NCBI RefSeq assembly: GCF_014652515.1
Contig: NZ_BMYY01000001.1
Location: forward strand, 116,281 to 180,280
DNA: 64,000 nucleotides
Reading direction: 5' to 3'
Source of the DNA: Bacterioplanes sanyensis
Lineage (GTDB): Bacteria; Pseudomonadota; Gammaproteobacteria; Pseudomonadales; Oceanobacteraceae
Shown here: in pieces, positions 1-9,588 of the stretch
Layout: each line of letters begins with the position of its first letter
Position numbering within the stretch: the stretch's first letter is position 1
The notes under the pieces: model-generated
The model's database searches: none
Told to the model about the DNA's origin: nothing
Seen by the model: only the letters and a program-made list of their open reading frames with translations
Position numbers and translations under genes: made by a program

Positions 1-2
1 AG

Positions 3-2300
3 GCTTCACAGCAACTGGGTGATCAGTACGTTTCCAGTGAGGTGTTACTGCAGGTCGCTCTGCAAGACCGCGGTGCCGCTGGCAAAGCCTTAAAAGAAGC
101 GGGCTTAGACGAAGACAAAGTCATTGCTGCAATCAAAGACATGCGTGGCGGCGAAAGCGTCAGCGACGCCAATGCTGAAGACAATCGCCAGGCGCTGGAT
201 AAATACTGCATCGACCTGACCGAGCGCGCCGAAGCCGGCAAGCTTGACCCGGTGATTGGTCGTGATGATGAAATTCGTCGCACGGTGCAGGTGTTGCAGC
301 GCCGTACCAAAAATAACCCGGTATTGATTGGCCCACCGGGCGTGGGCAAAACCGCTGTGGTCGAAGGCTTGGCCCAGCGCATCATCGACGGCGAAGTGCC
401 AGAAAACCTGAAAAATAAACGTATTCTGGCGTTGGACATGGGCGCTTTGGTGGCCGGTGCCAAATACCGAGGGGAGTTTGAGGAGCGCCTGAAAGCGGTA
501 TTAAAAGACGTGGCCAAAGAAGAAGGCCGCATTGTGCTCTTTATCGACGAGATGCACACCATGGTCGGCGCTGGCAAGTCGGATGGCGCCATGGATGCCG
601 GCAATATGCTGAAGCCTGCCTTGGCTCGCGGTGAGCTGCATTGCGTGGGCGCCACCACCTTGGATGAATATCGCGAGTTTGTGGAAAAAGACGCCGCCCT
701 GGAGCGTCGTTTTCAAAAAGTGCTGGTGGATGAGCCCAGCGTTGAAGACACCATCGCTATTTTGCGCGGGCTAAAAGAGCGCTACGAAGTGCACCACGGG
801 GTGCAAATTACCGACAGCGCCATCATTGCTGCGTCTAAGTTATCGCAGCGCTACATCACGGATCGCCGTTTACCGGACAAAGCCATCGACCTGGTAGACG
901 AAGCGGCGTCGGTGATTCGCATGGAAATCGATTCCAAACCGCAGGAAATGGACAAGTTAGAACGGCGTTTGATTCAGCTGAAAATCGAGCGCGAAGCACT
1001 GCGCAAAGAAAAAGACGACGCCGCCAAAAAGCGTCTCAACGACTTAAATGAAGAGATCAACAAAGCTGGCACTGCCTACGTCGATTTGGAAGAGGTGTGG
1101 AAAAAAGAAAAAGCCTTGTTGGAAGGTGCCTCGCAAGCCAAAGAGCAGTTAGAAGAAGCCAAGCAAGAGCTGGAAACGGCCCGTCGCGCCGGCGATTTGC
1201 AAAAAATGTCGGAGCTGCAATACGGCCGCATTCCGGAGCTGGAAAAACAACTGGCCTCTGCCAATGAAGCCGAAAGCAGCGGTACCCAGGAGTTTTCTCT
1301 GCTGCGCAACAAGGTCACTGAGGATGAAATTGCCGAAGTGGTGTCTAAATGGACGGGCGTGCCGGTGAGCAAAATGCTGGAAGGCGAGCGCGAGAAACTG
1401 CTGCAAATGGAAGATATGTTGCAACAAGCGGTGGTCGGTCAAGCCCAAGCGATCAGTGCGGTGTCCAATGCCGTAAGGCGCTCACGCGCGGGGTTGAGTG
1501 ACCCCAACCGGCCTAACGGCTCGTTCTTGTTCTTAGGGCCGACCGGGGTTGGTAAAACTGAGCTGTGCAAAGCACTGGCGACTTTCCTGTTCGACAGCAA
1601 AGACGCCATGGTGCGCATTGATATGTCGGAGTACATGGAGAAGCACTCAGTGGCGCGTTTGATTGGTGCGCCTCCTGGTTATGTGGGCTACGAAGAGGGT
1701 GGCTATCTCACCGAAGCGGTGCGTCGCAAGCCCTATTCGGTGATTTTGCTTGATGAAGTCGAAAAAGCGCATCCGGATGTTTTTAACATTCTGCTGCAGG
1801 TGTTAGACGACGGTCAGCTAACGGACGGTCAGGGCCGGCGCGTTGACTTTAAAAACACCGTGCTGGTGATGACTTCCAACTTGGGGTCGGACGTCATTCA
1901 AACCATGTTTGCGGACCAACCCTATGAAGCCATGCGCGATGCGGTGATGGAGATTGTCGGTGGCCATTTTCGGCCGGAGTTTATCAACCGCATTGATGAA
2001 GCGGTGGTGTTCCACCCGCTGCAAAAAGAGCAGATTCGCGGCATTGCCGACATTCAGCTGGATTTGTTGCGAGGCCGCTTGGCGGAGCGCGAACTGACGT
2101 TGGAGTTGAACGAGGCCGCCCTCGATCAGTTGGTTGAGGTGGGCTACGACCCAGTGTACGGCGCTCGGCCATTGAAGCGTGCCATTCAGCGGCGCATTGA
2201 AAACCCGTTGGCGCAGTCCATTCTGGCTGGCGAGTTTCCTCCGGGCAGCCATATCGTTGCGCAGGTAGAAAACGAGCAGCTGGTATTTAAACACCAGTAA
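3..2300 (+). CDS. clpB: ATP-dependent disaggregase ClpB, 5' end outside the window
   Basis: This is the Hsp100 chaperone that works with DnaK to pull apart protein aggregates in the cytoplasm. The reading frame is open from the first bases of the window, so about 90 N-terminal residues lie upstream; the usual length is about 860. Seen: the first AAA+ domain with Walker A GPPGVGKT and Walker B LFIDEMH, the long coiled-coil M-domain with the [12 protein letters not shown] segment, and the second AAA+ domain with GPTGVGKT and [12 protein letters not shown]. The C-terminal [14 protein letters not shown] stretch is typical of the family. It is followed by a hairpin terminator at 2322. An internal GTG at 42 would also fit the frame but would cut the N-terminal domain. 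Confidence 0.97.
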   Translation, partial: ASQQLGDQYVSSEVLLQVALQDRGAAGKALKEAGLDEDKVIAAIKDMRGGESVSDANAEDNRQALDKYCIDLTERAEAGKLDPVIGRDDEIRRTVQVLQRRTKNNPVLIGPPGVGKTAVVEGLAQRIIDGEVPENLKNKRILALDMGALVAGAKYRGEFEERLKAVLKDVAKEEGRIVLFIDEMHTMVGAGKSDGAMDAGNMLKPALARGELHCVGATTLDEYREFVEKDAALERRFQKVLVDEPSVEDTIAILRGLKERYEVHHGVQITDSAIIAASKLSQRYITDRRLPDKAIDLVDEAASVIRMEIDSKPQEMDKLERRLIQLKIEREALRKEKDDAAKKRLNDLNEEINKAGTAYVDLEEVWKKEKALLEGASQAKEQLEEAKQELETARRAGDLQKMSELQYGRIPELEKQLASANEAESSGTQEFSLLRNKVTEDEIAEVVSKWTGVPVSKMLEGEREKLLQMEDMLQQAVVGQAQAISAVSNAVRRSRAGLSDPNRPNGSFLFLGPTGVGKTELCKALATFLFDSKDAMVRIDMSEYMEKHSVARLIGAPPGYVGYEEGGYLTEAVRRKPYSVILLDEVEKAHPDVFNILLQVLDDGQLTDGQGRRVDFKNTVLVMTSNLGSDVIQTMFADQPYEAMRDAVMEIVGGHFRPEFINRIDEAVVFHPLQKEQIRGIADIQLDLLRGRLAERELTLELNEAALDQLVEVGYDPVYGARPLKRAIQRRIENPLAQSILAGEFPPGSHIVAQVENEQLVFKHQ

Positions 2301-2321
2301 CAGGCGGTCACGGCCCACTCA

Positions 2322-2354
2322 GCCCGGCGATGCTGCAGCGTCGTCGGGCTTTTC
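2322..2354 (+). terminator. rho-independent terminator after clpB
   Basis: The stem GCCCGGCGA pairs with TCGTCGGGC (one G-U pair) across a GC-rich loop and is followed directly by TTTT. It lies 22 bases after the clpB stop and before the next gene. Confidence 0.7.
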
Positions 2355-2405
2355 TGTATACTGCGGGCCTATTCTCGCCACAGACCACGCCACGGAGGCT
2401 CTGTC

Positions 2406-2807
2406 ATGTCACGCCTTGCTGTTTTTTTTGTCATTGCTTTGCTCAGTGCTTGCACGACGGTACCGGCACAGTCGCTGCGTCTGCCCATGAGTCAGACCAA
2501 CCATTGCGCCGATCCGGTCGGTGTCACGGTTAAGCAGCGGGCATTAACCATTGCCCTGGGTGAGCGTCCGACGGCCGGCTATGGCATTGATGTCGTCGCA
2601 CAAGAGGGGCAGGGCGATAGCTTAGCGCTGACCTACCGTGAACGCCGCCCTCAGCCGGGCATGATGCAGGCGCAAGTGATGACCTCGCCGTGTTTGCAGG
2701 TCATGCTGCCCAGTGGCTGGCAGCAAGTGACCGTTACCAACGCCGATAACGGACGCCAGTGGCAGTTGACGCCCAGCGACAGTATCGATAAGCGCATGGG
2801 GCAATAA
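2406..2807 (+). CDS. PrcB-like small lipoprotein
   Basis: The 133-residue protein starts with a hydrophobic signal ending in a lipobox (LLSAC, Cys at residue 16), so it is predicted to be a lipoprotein. The central segment [12 protein letters not shown] resembles the G-x-P-T-x-G-Y-x-I motif of the PrcB C-terminal domain, named for a protease-complex subunit in a spirochaete. The function here is unknown. The start is supported by GGAGG upstream. It ends 2 bases before ruvC, so the two are probably co-transcribed, although nothing links their roles. Confidence 0.7.
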   Translation: MSRLAVFFVIALLSACTTVPAQSLRLPMSQTNHCADPVGVTVKQRALTIALGERPTAGYGIDVVAQEGQGDSLALTYRERRPQPGMMQAQVMTSPCLQVMLPSGWQQVTVTNADNGRQWQLTPSDSIDKRMGQ

Positions 2808-2809
2808 CG

Positions 2810-3325
2810 GTGCTGATATTGGGCATTGACCCGGGCTCACGCATTACCGGGTTTGGTGTGGTCAATGCAGTGGGGCAACAGTTGGAATATGTTACCAGTG
2901 GCTGCATTCGCTTGGGCGATGGCCCTATGCCTGAGCGCTTGGATAAACTGTTCAGCAGCATCACGGAACTGGTCGAACGCTACTGTCCACAGCAGTTTGC
3001 CATTGAGCAGGCCTTTATGGGGCGCAATGCTGATTCGGCCCTTAAGCTCGGTCAGGCGCGCGGGGTGGCCATTGTGGCTGCAGTGCGCCAGCAACTGGAA
3101 GTGGCGGAGTACGCGCCTCGTACCATTAAGCAATCGGTGGTGGGCAAGGGCAGCGCCAGCAAAGAGCAGGTGCAAATCATGGTGCGCCAACTGCTAAAGC
3201 TGCCGGGCACGCCGCAGGCCGACGCCGCCGATGCCCTGGCCATCGCCATTTGCCATGCCCATACTCATACCAGCCTGGTCCATCAGGCGGGGCTGAGACG
3301 CTTTGCCCGTGGCCGCTTGCGTTGA
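2810..3325 (+). CDS. ruvC: crossover junction endodeoxyribonuclease RuvC
   Basis: This is the Holliday-junction resolvase; as a dimer it cuts four-way junctions during recombinational repair. All four catalytic acidic residues are present at the positions known in E. coli: Asp7 in GIDPGS, Glu66 in AIEQAF, and Asp138 and Asp141 in QADAADALA. The length of 171 residues is normal. The start is GTG at 2810, directly after the previous stop. Its usual partners ruvA and ruvB are not adjacent; the next gene is a DUF4892 protein. Confidence 0.96.
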   Translation: MLILGIDPGSRITGFGVVNAVGQQLEYVTSGCIRLGDGPMPERLDKLFSSITELVERYCPQQFAIEQAFMGRNADSALKLGQARGVAIVAAVRQQLEVAEYAPRTIKQSVVGKGSASKEQVQIMVRQLLKLPGTPQADAADALAIAICHAHTHTSLVHQAGLRRFARGRLR

Positions 3326-3408
3326 CTGAACCGCACAGAAACCCTGCTGTCTGACGTGACAGCTCGTGCTAATCTGCGCTGACTGTCGTCAAGGATTTTC
3401 TTCTGCCT

Positions 3409-4299
3409 ATGAAAAACCGCCGCTGTCCGTCGTTACTGCATATTTTTGTTATGTGGCTGGGGCTGTTGAGTGCCGCCGCCAGTTTGGCATTGCCTGCCTA
3501 CCCAGGCGCTCGCCTCACCGATGAGCAGAGCACCCAAGCCTCCCATTACCGACTGGTGTTGTCGGAGTTGAAACGCTCGCAGGCGACTACGTTCGGCGAG
3601 CGCGAGGTGCGCTTAACCGGTCAACTGCAGCGCCGGGTGTGGACCATGCCGAGCGGCATCGAATTGCAGGAAGTGGTGCAGTTTTATCAGCAGCAGCTGG
3701 ATGGAAAGCAAGTATTGTATCAATGCCAAGGGCTGGATTGTGGCAGCAGTCATTTTTGGGCCAACGAGGTCTTTTCTAACAGCCGTTTGGTTGGGCGTGA
3801 AAAAGACCAGTCGCTGATGGTGGTGATGTCGCCGCGCACGGCAGAGCTGAACGACATTTGGGTGGTGTACGCTGTGCGTCGGGCAACGCGACAGGTCATG
3901 GTGAACGTCGACCATATCGTTACCGGCGATGCCGTCGCCGGAGATGATTTAGAACGCAGTCGCATTGAACAGGTGTTAGCCGATAGTCATGGCTGGCTGC
4001 CGGGATTTGCCGTCAGCAATCAGCGCTTTGATGAAGATGCCAGTCAGGTGTTGGTGGATACCCTAAAAGCCTTGGCTCCTGGAGTTAAGCAGCGTTTGCA
4101 TCTGGTGGTGCATTGCTACGATGCCACGGATATGGCGGAAAACATGCGCTGCTCTGAGCGCTTAGCGCAGCAACTGCGTGCGGCCGTGTTTGATGGCCAA
4201 TACGATATCAACGTGACCGGATTAGGGGCTTTGACCCTGCCGCCGGGTGAGCGTTTGCAGCCGGCGCTGCGCTTTGTGTTTTGGCCGGGGCGACGCTGA
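3409..4299 (+). CDS. DUF4892 domain-containing exported protein
   Basis: The 296-residue protein has an N-terminal signal peptide (basic MKNRR, then a hydrophobic stretch ending near ASLALPA). The middle carries CQGLDCGSSHFWANEVF, which I recognise as a DUF4892 hallmark. The C-terminal third (VLADSHGWLPGFAVSNQRF onward) has the spacing of a small periplasmic repeat domain. No reaction is known. Its stop overlaps the start of the patatin gene by one base, so translation is probably coupled. Confidence 0.75.
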   Translation: MKNRRCPSLLHIFVMWLGLLSAAASLALPAYPGARLTDEQSTQASHYRLVLSELKRSQATTFGEREVRLTGQLQRRVWTMPSGIELQEVVQFYQQQLDGKQVLYQCQGLDCGSSHFWANEVFSNSRLVGREKDQSLMVVMSPRTAELNDIWVVYAVRRATRQVMVNVDHIVTGDAVAGDDLERSRIEQVLADSHGWLPGFAVSNQRFDEDASQVLVDTLKALAPGVKQRLHLVVHCYDATDMAENMRCSERLAQQLRAAVFDGQYDINVTGLGALTLPPGERLQPALRFVFWPGRR

Positions 4300-5231
4300 T
4301 GGCAAAAAAAACAGTCGCCCTGGCGCTGGGCAGCGGTGGCGCCCGAGGTTATGCCCACATTGGTTTGATCGATGAACTGGAACGGCGTGGCTACAACATT
4401 GTTGCTGTGTCTGGCTCGTCGATGGGGGCCATTGTTGGCGGCTTTTATTGTGCCGGCAAGCTAGAGCAGCTGCGTGAATGGGTCTGTGGCCTGAGTTATT
4501 TGGACGTGCTGCGCTTGGTCGATTTGTCGCTGCTGTCGAGCGGTGCTGTGCGCGGCGATCGGGTGTTTCGCCAACTCGGCGAAATGCTAGAAGGGCAGCA
4601 AATTGAGGACATGGCGCTGCCGTTTACCGCCGTTGCCACCGACCTGACGCGTAAAAAAGAAGTGTGGTTTCAGCGCGGCGATCTTAATCATGCCATTCGC
4701 GCCTCGGCGGCGATTCCCAGTTTGATCATGCCCGTACCCTTCGACAGTGGTAACGGCCGGCCGAGTTTGTTGGTAGACGGCGGTGTGTTGAATCCACTGC
4801 CCATCATTCCGTGTGTATCGGCTCATGCTGAGCTGATTATTGCCGTCGACCTCAATGCCAATACGCCGGTGCCGCCGGCGTTTCAGGCCAGTCAGCAGCC
4901 CAGCGCCGAGCAAAAACAGGACTGGTTCGACAGCGTTATCAGCAAGGCCAGCCAATGGTTGGATAGCAAATCCAGCGAGCAAGCCAATGAAAACCTCAGC
5001 AAGCTGGAAGTGATCAACCAGATGTTCGAGATCATGCAGTCGTCGCTGAGCCAATTCAAACTGGCCGGTTACCCGCCCGATTTGCTGGTGTCTATGCCGG
5101 CCGAAGCCTGTGAAATGTACGAGTTTTATCGCGCGGATGAAATGATTCGCCTGGGCCAGCTGGTGGCCGCCGATGCGCTGGATGCACTCGAAGCGGGCAC
5201 CACCAGCCTTTATGGTAAGCGCCCGGGGTGA
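4299..5231 (+). CDS. patatin-like phospholipase, RssA type
   Basis: This is a predicted serine lipid acyl hydrolase of the patatin family. It shows the oxyanion loop GSGGARG (residues 11-17), the nucleophile elbow GSSMG with Ser41, and the catalytic Asp in the LLVDGG segment. The whole N-terminal half matches the RssA/YchK group. There is no signal peptide, so it is probably cytoplasmic. The ATG at 4299 shares its A with the preceding TGA; a TTG 18 bases upstream is possible but less likely. The physiological substrate cannot be read from sequence. Confidence 0.88.
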   Translation: MAKKTVALALGSGGARGYAHIGLIDELERRGYNIVAVSGSSMGAIVGGFYCAGKLEQLREWVCGLSYLDVLRLVDLSLLSSGAVRGDRVFRQLGEMLEGQQIEDMALPFTAVATDLTRKKEVWFQRGDLNHAIRASAAIPSLIMPVPFDSGNGRPSLLVDGGVLNPLPIIPCVSAHAELIIAVDLNANTPVPPAFQASQQPSAEQKQDWFDSVISKASQWLDSKSSEQANENLSKLEVINQMFEIMQSSLSQFKLAGYPPDLLVSMPAEACEMYEFYRADEMIRLGQLVAADALDALEAGTTSLYGKRPG

Positions 5232-5289
5232 AGCCAGGCGGCGAAAGTATTACACTAAGCCCCCTTTTAACCGGCCGCTGGCGCCTTGC

Positions 5290-6213
5290 ATGATTACCGA
5301 CACACAGCTTCAATCGGCCGTTGCCGAACTTCACACTCTGCAGGATTTCATTCGTTGGGGAGCCAGTCAGTTGGCTGCCAGCGATGTGTATTTTGGCCAC
5401 GGCACCAACACCCCGTGGGATGACGCCCTGGTGCTGGTCAGCCATGCCTTGCACCTGCCGTGGAACATGCCGTCTGAGTGGCGCACCTCTCGCTTGACCA
5501 CAGAAGAGCGCACCCAGGTCGCCAGCCTGTTGCAAAAACGCATTAATGAACGCATTCCTACCCCGTATTTAACCGGCGAGGCCTGGTTTTGCGAGCACCC
5601 CTATTGGGTCGATGAGCGGGTGTTAATACCACGCTCTCCCATTGCTGAACTGATTAAGCAGCGCTTTGCGCCCCATTGGCCCACCGAGCGCCAGCCGCAG
5701 CGCATACTCGATTTGTGCTGTGGCAGCGGCTGCATTGGCTTGGCTTGCGCCTATGAGTTCGACCAAGCCCAGGTAGAGCTGCTGGATTTATCGTTTGATG
5801 CCCTGGAAGTGGCCGAGGCCAATATAGAGCGTCATCGCATGCAAGACCGGGTAGTGGTGTTGCAGTCGGATTTATTTGCCGCTGCCGAAGGTCGCTACGA
5901 CATCATTGTGTCGAACCCACCTTACGTCGACGCCGATGATATGGCCTGTTTGCCAGCGGAATATCACCACGAGCCAGAAATGGCACTGGCCGCCGGCGCT
6001 GACGGTTTGGACTTAGTCCGCATCATGCTGGCTCAGGCACGCCGCTACTTGAACGATGACGGCGTCCTGGTGGTGGAGGTCGGCAATAGCTGGCCAGCAC
6101 TGGCCGAGGCCTACCCAGACGTCGCCTTTGATTGGCAAGATTTTGAGCACGGCGGCCATGGTGTGTTTGTGTTACATGCCCGTCAGTTAGATGCGTTGGC
6201 AACCACCGAATAA
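5290..6213 (+). CDS. prmB: 50S ribosomal protein L3 glutamine methyltransferase PrmB
   Basis: This enzyme transfers a methyl group from SAM to a glutamine side chain of ribosomal protein L3. Seen: the SAM-binding motif [10 protein letters not shown] and the substrate-binding NPPY motif ([13 protein letters not shown]), in a protein of 308 residues, the usual length. The frame is open further upstream, but family alignment favours ATG 5290 ([11 protein letters not shown]). It lies directly before aroC, as in many gammaproteobacteria. The NPPY-type relative PrmC is less likely because of the N-terminal [10 protein letters not shown] segment. Confidence 0.93.
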   Translation: MITDTQLQSAVAELHTLQDFIRWGASQLAASDVYFGHGTNTPWDDALVLVSHALHLPWNMPSEWRTSRLTTEERTQVASLLQKRINERIPTPYLTGEAWFCEHPYWVDERVLIPRSPIAELIKQRFAPHWPTERQPQRILDLCCGSGCIGLACAYEFDQAQVELLDLSFDALEVAEANIERHRMQDRVVVLQSDLFAAAEGRYDIIVSNPPYVDADDMACLPAEYHHEPEMALAAGADGLDLVRIMLAQARRYLNDDGVLVVEVGNSWPALAEAYPDVAFDWQDFEHGGHGVFVLHARQLDALATTE

Positions 6214-6235
6214 TTATTGATAAGCGGGTTATCGT

Positions 6236-7342
6236 ATGTCCGGAAATACCTTTGGTAAAAGCTTTACCGTGACCACCTTTGGCGAAAGTCACGGCTTGGC
6301 GCTGGGCGCCATTGTTGATGGCTGCCCACCTGGCATTGAGCTAAGCGAAGCCGATCTGCAGGCCGACTTGGACCGGCGCAAGCCCGGCACTTCGCGTTAC
6401 ACCACCCAGCGTCGCGAGCCGGATCAAGTCAAGATACTGTCGGGCGTGTTTGAGGGCAAAACCACGGGCACGCCGATCGGCTTGCTGATTGAAAACACCG
6501 ATCAGCGCTCGAAAGACTATTCCAACATCGCTGACACCTTTCGCCCAGCCCACGCCGATTACGCTTATAACCACAAATACGGCTTTCGCGATTACCGCGG
6601 CGGTGGCCGCTCGTCGGCACGCGAAACGGCCATGCGGGTAGCGGCGGGTGCCATCGCTAAAAAAATTCTCGCCGCTAAGGGCATTGAAGTGCGCGGTTAT
6701 TTGTCGCAACTCGGGCCGATTAAAATCGAGCAGTTCGATTGGCAGGAAGTGCACAACAACCCCTTCTTTTGCCCCGATGCCAGCAAGGTCGAGGCGATGG
6801 AAACCTACATGACCGAGCTGCGCAAAGAGGGTAACTCGGTGGGCGCCAAAATCTCCGTGGTCGCCAGTGGCATGTTCCCAGGTCTGGGCGAGCCTATCTT
6901 TGATCGCTTGGATGCCGATTTGGCCCACGCGCTGATGAGCATCAATGCGGTGAAGGGCGTCGAGATCGGTGATGGCTTTGATGTGGTGGCGCAAAAAGGC
7001 ACCGAGCATCGCGATGAGATGACGGCCGAGGGATTTTTAAGCAATCACGCTGGCGGTGTGCTGGGTGGCATTAGCACGGGCCAGGACCTTATTGCCCACA
7101 TTGCTTTAAAACCGACCTCCAGCCTGGTGATCCCCGGCCGCTCCATTGATGCCAATGGCAACGAAATTGAGGTGGTGACCAAAGGTCGTCATGACCCGTG
7201 CGTGGGTATTCGTGCAACGCCCATTGCCGAGGCTATGATGGCCATCGTCTTGGCCGACCATTGGCTGCGCCATCGAGGCCAAAATGCCGATGTTAACGTC
7301 ACTACCCCCGTCATTGCAGCTCAGGCACCTGGCCACGAGTGA
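6236..7342 (+). CDS. aroC: chorismate synthase
   Basis: This is the last enzyme of the shikimate pathway; it makes chorismate from 5-enolpyruvylshikimate 3-phosphate using reduced FMN. Conserved segments seen: TFGESHG near the N-terminus, the [17 protein letters not shown] stretch, [11 protein letters not shown], and [11 protein letters not shown] near the C-terminus. The length of 368 residues is normal. It follows prmB by 22 bases. Its last bases overlap the GTG start of the MFS gene in a GTGA arrangement. Its product feeds pheA and tyrA further along the window. Confidence 0.97.
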   Translation: MSGNTFGKSFTVTTFGESHGLALGAIVDGCPPGIELSEADLQADLDRRKPGTSRYTTQRREPDQVKILSGVFEGKTTGTPIGLLIENTDQRSKDYSNIADTFRPAHADYAYNHKYGFRDYRGGGRSSARETAMRVAAGAIAKKILAAKGIEVRGYLSQLGPIKIEQFDWQEVHNNPFFCPDASKVEAMETYMTELRKEGNSVGAKISVVASGMFPGLGEPIFDRLDADLAHALMSINAVKGVEIGDGFDVVAQKGTEHRDEMTAEGFLSNHAGGVLGGISTGQDLIAHIALKPTSSLVIPGRSIDANGNEIEVVTKGRHDPCVGIRATPIAEAMMAIVLADHWLRHRGQNADVNVTTPVIAAQAPGHE

Positions 7343-8511
7343 GCACCCAAGTCCATGATGCGGCAGCCGACTGGCTGCCGTTTAAACGCCTGTCTTTGTT
7401 TTATGCCCTCTATTTTGCCTTGCTCGGCTGCATTGCGCCGTTTTGGGGGTTGTTTCTAGAGCACCGTGGCTTCGATGCCAGTGATATCGGCACACTGATG
7501 GCCTTGTTTGGGCTGGTGCGCATCTTGGCGCCGAATGTATGGGCCATGGTGGGCCGCCGTCAGACATCGCCGCTGCCGATGATTCGCCTAGCGGGGTTGC
7601 TGACCTTGGTCAGTTTCAGCGCCATTATCTGGGCGCAAAGCTTTGCTGCCATGGCGACGGTTATGTTGGCTTACGGCTTCTTCTGGGCAGCCATGCTGCC
7701 GCAATACGAGGCGTTGACGCTGCAGGCGGTGAAAGATCGCCTTGATGTTTACAGTCGCATTCGGGTGTGGGGCTCCATCGGCTTCATCGTTGCCGTGGTG
7801 GTGATGGGAGCGGTATTAGAACGCGTGTCGCTGGCTTGGCTGCCCCTATTTATGTGGCTGTTTATGTTGGTGATCTGGCTCAATGCCTGGAGTTTGCCGG
7901 CACGTCAGACTGAGCGCCAGCCGTCTGCTCATGGGCAGGGCAGTGTTTGGCAGACGTTGCGTCAGCGGCCAGTGTGGTTATTCCTGCTGATGACGGTGCT
8001 GTTGCAGGTGAGTTTTGGCCCTTACTACACCTTCTTTTCTATTTATTTAGAGCAGGCGGGCTACGGTCGTACGCCTGTGGGCCTGCTGTGGGCCTTGGGG
8101 GTATTGGCTGAGGTGGTGTTCTTCTGGCAGTTTCATCGCTTTATGCTGCGCTTTAGCTGGCGTAATTGGTTTGTGCTGGCGCTTGCTTTGACGGCATTGC
8201 GCTGGTGGTTAACGGCGTTACAGGTAGAAAACTGGTGGTGGTTGGTGATGGTGCAGTTGGCGCATGCATTTAGCTTTGCTGCCATGCACGCGGTGTCGAT
8301 GCGCTACCTTCAGCATTATTTCCCCGGCAACTTGTTGGCCTCTGGGCAGGCGATTTATTCCAGCCTAGGGTTTGGCTTGGGCGGAGCGATAGGTGCCTGG
8401 CTGAGTGGGCTTTATTGGCAAAGCCTAGGGGGTGAGTGGGTATTTACTGCGGCCGCGGGTTTAGCGTTTATAGCCGCCTTGGTGGCGCTGGGCTTACCGA
8501 AGCGCCTTTAG
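7339..8511 (+). CDS. MFS transporter, HcaT-like (MFS_1_like)
   Basis: The 390-residue polytopic membrane protein has about twelve hydrophobic segments. The N-terminal stretch ([27 protein letters not shown]) and the internal [11 protein letters not shown] match the group that includes the E. coli 3-phenylpropionate transporter HcaT. The substrate is unknown. The GTG start overlaps the aroC stop by four bases, so it is probably co-translated with aroC, although no pathway link is obvious. Confidence 0.85.
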   Translation: MSTQVHDAAADWLPFKRLSLFYALYFALLGCIAPFWGLFLEHRGFDASDIGTLMALFGLVRILAPNVWAMVGRRQTSPLPMIRLAGLLTLVSFSAIIWAQSFAAMATVMLAYGFFWAAMLPQYEALTLQAVKDRLDVYSRIRVWGSIGFIVAVVVMGAVLERVSLAWLPLFMWLFMLVIWLNAWSLPARQTERQPSAHGQGSVWQTLRQRPVWLFLLMTVLLQVSFGPYYTFFSIYLEQAGYGRTPVGLLWALGVLAEVVFFWQFHRFMLRFSWRNWFVLALALTALRWWLTALQVENWWWLVMVQLAHAFSFAAMHAVSMRYLQHYFPGNLLASGQAIYSSLGFGLGGAIGAWLSGLYWQSLGGEWVFTAAAGLAFIAALVALGLPKRL

Positions 8512-8533
8512 GGGCAAGAGAGTCAAAAAATAC

Positions 8534-8590
8534 CGGAAAAAGAAAAGGCACGGGTGTAAAAAGGAAAGGCAGGGGTGTAAAAAGGAAGGA
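8534..8590 (+). repeat. short purine-rich tandem repeat upstream of the DUF6489 gene
   Basis: A unit of about 22 bases with core GGTGTAAAAAGGAA occurs twice in tandem, preceded by a shorter AAAAAGAAAAGG run. It lies between the MFS stop and the ATG at 8622. It may carry ribosome-binding-like GGAA/GGAG motifs; no clear role. Confidence 0.6.
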
Positions 8591-8621
8591 GCCGTCACAT
8601 ATATTCTTTATAGGGATTACT

Positions 8622-8873
8622 ATGAAAATTAATATAACTTTCGATATGACACCCGAGGAATTTCGTCGAGTACTTGGTTTGCCGGACGTAGCTGAATTTC
8701 AGCGCGAGCTGTTTGACCAGATGCTAAAACGTATGCATTCTGGCGAAGACGGCTATGACCCCATGTCTTTGTATCAGCCGATGATGCAAGAGGGAATGAA
8801 TACCATGAATCAGATGCAGAAGATGATGTTCAGTATGATGTCTGGTTCTAAAGGCGGTGATAAAAATGAATAA
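8622..8873 (+). CDS. DUF6489 family small protein (PHA-locus associated)
   Basis: The 83-residue protein begins MKINITFDMTPEEFRRVLGLPDV, which I recognise as the DUF6489 signature, and ends in a methionine-rich amphipathic part (MNQMQKMMFSMMSG). The reading frame is open upstream, but this ATG fits family alignment. No function is known. It sits just before the phasin and PHA synthase genes; the methionine-rich amphipathic tail could suit a granule- or membrane-surface protein, which is inference. Confidence 0.75.
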   Translation: MKINITFDMTPEEFRRVLGLPDVAEFQRELFDQMLKRMHSGEDGYDPMSLYQPMMQEGMNTMNQMQKMMFSMMSGSKGGDKNE

Positions 8874-9078
8874 AGTCGTCTAATAAATACGACAATTCAG
8901 GACATTTTTAACTGCCAATGTTACTGATCTTCCCGTCCATTCTAAAGGGCTAGTAACAAAGCATGATTTTAGTCAAGCTGTCGTTACTTTCGGTGGCGGT
9001 CGTCATCGAACTGTAAGATATACTCGGCTACCATCGGATGACCGATTTCGGCAATAGAACCTTTGAAGGAGCTAGACC

Positions 9079-9474
9079 ATGCAAGAGAATATTTTGAACG
9101 CCTTTGCGGAGCAGGCTAAGACCATGTACGCACCTATGAGCAAGTTCAATACTCTGCTCGTGGATAACATGGAGAAGATGACAGACTTTCAACTGGGCGC
9201 GATTAAAGCCTACGCTGAAATGGGTCTGGATCAGATGAAAAAAGCCGCTGATGTTAAAGATACTGACAGCCTGCGCGCTTACACTGCCTCTCAGGCTGAA
9301 GCGGCGACTGCTCTGAATAAAAAAATCATGGAAGATGCGAAAGCCATGTCTGATATGGCAATGGAGTTTAAAACTCAGGTTGAAGGCATCATGGAAGAAG
9401 CGCGTACAACGGCATCCGCAACCGCAACTACCGCTGCAACCAAAGCGTCCTCTGCTAAGAAAACTGCCGCCTGA
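9079..9474 (+). CDS. phasin (PHA granule surface protein)
   Basis: The 131-residue, largely helical protein carries the phasin pattern: FAEQAKTMYAPMSKFNTLLVDNMEKMTDFQ followed by helices rich in Ala, Met, Lys and Glu, and an Ala/Thr/Lys-rich tail ending AKKTAA. Phasins coat polyhydroxyalkanoate granules and control their size. GGAG lies 10 bases before the ATG. It is separated from phaC by a hairpin terminator at 9540, so it is probably also transcribed alone at high level. Confidence 0.9.
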   Translation: MQENILNAFAEQAKTMYAPMSKFNTLLVDNMEKMTDFQLGAIKAYAEMGLDQMKKAADVKDTDSLRAYTASQAEAATALNKKIMEDAKAMSDMAMEFKTQVEGIMEEARTTASATATTAATKASSAKKTAA

Positions 9475-9539
9475 TTGTTGGTGGCAGGTGCCGTGTGATG
9501 CACCCGGTCAACCCAACTGCCGGGTCTCACTGCACTAAA

Positions 9540-9563
9540 GGTCACCCTCGGGTGGCCTTTTTT
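9540..9563 (+). terminator. terminator between phasin and phaC
   Basis: GGTCACCC pairs with GGGTGGCC (one G-U) and is followed by six T. It separates the phasin gene from phaC; partial read-through would give a phasin excess over synthase. Confidence 0.7.
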
Positions 9564-9588
9564 ATGGGTGAACTTTTCAGGGTGATGT

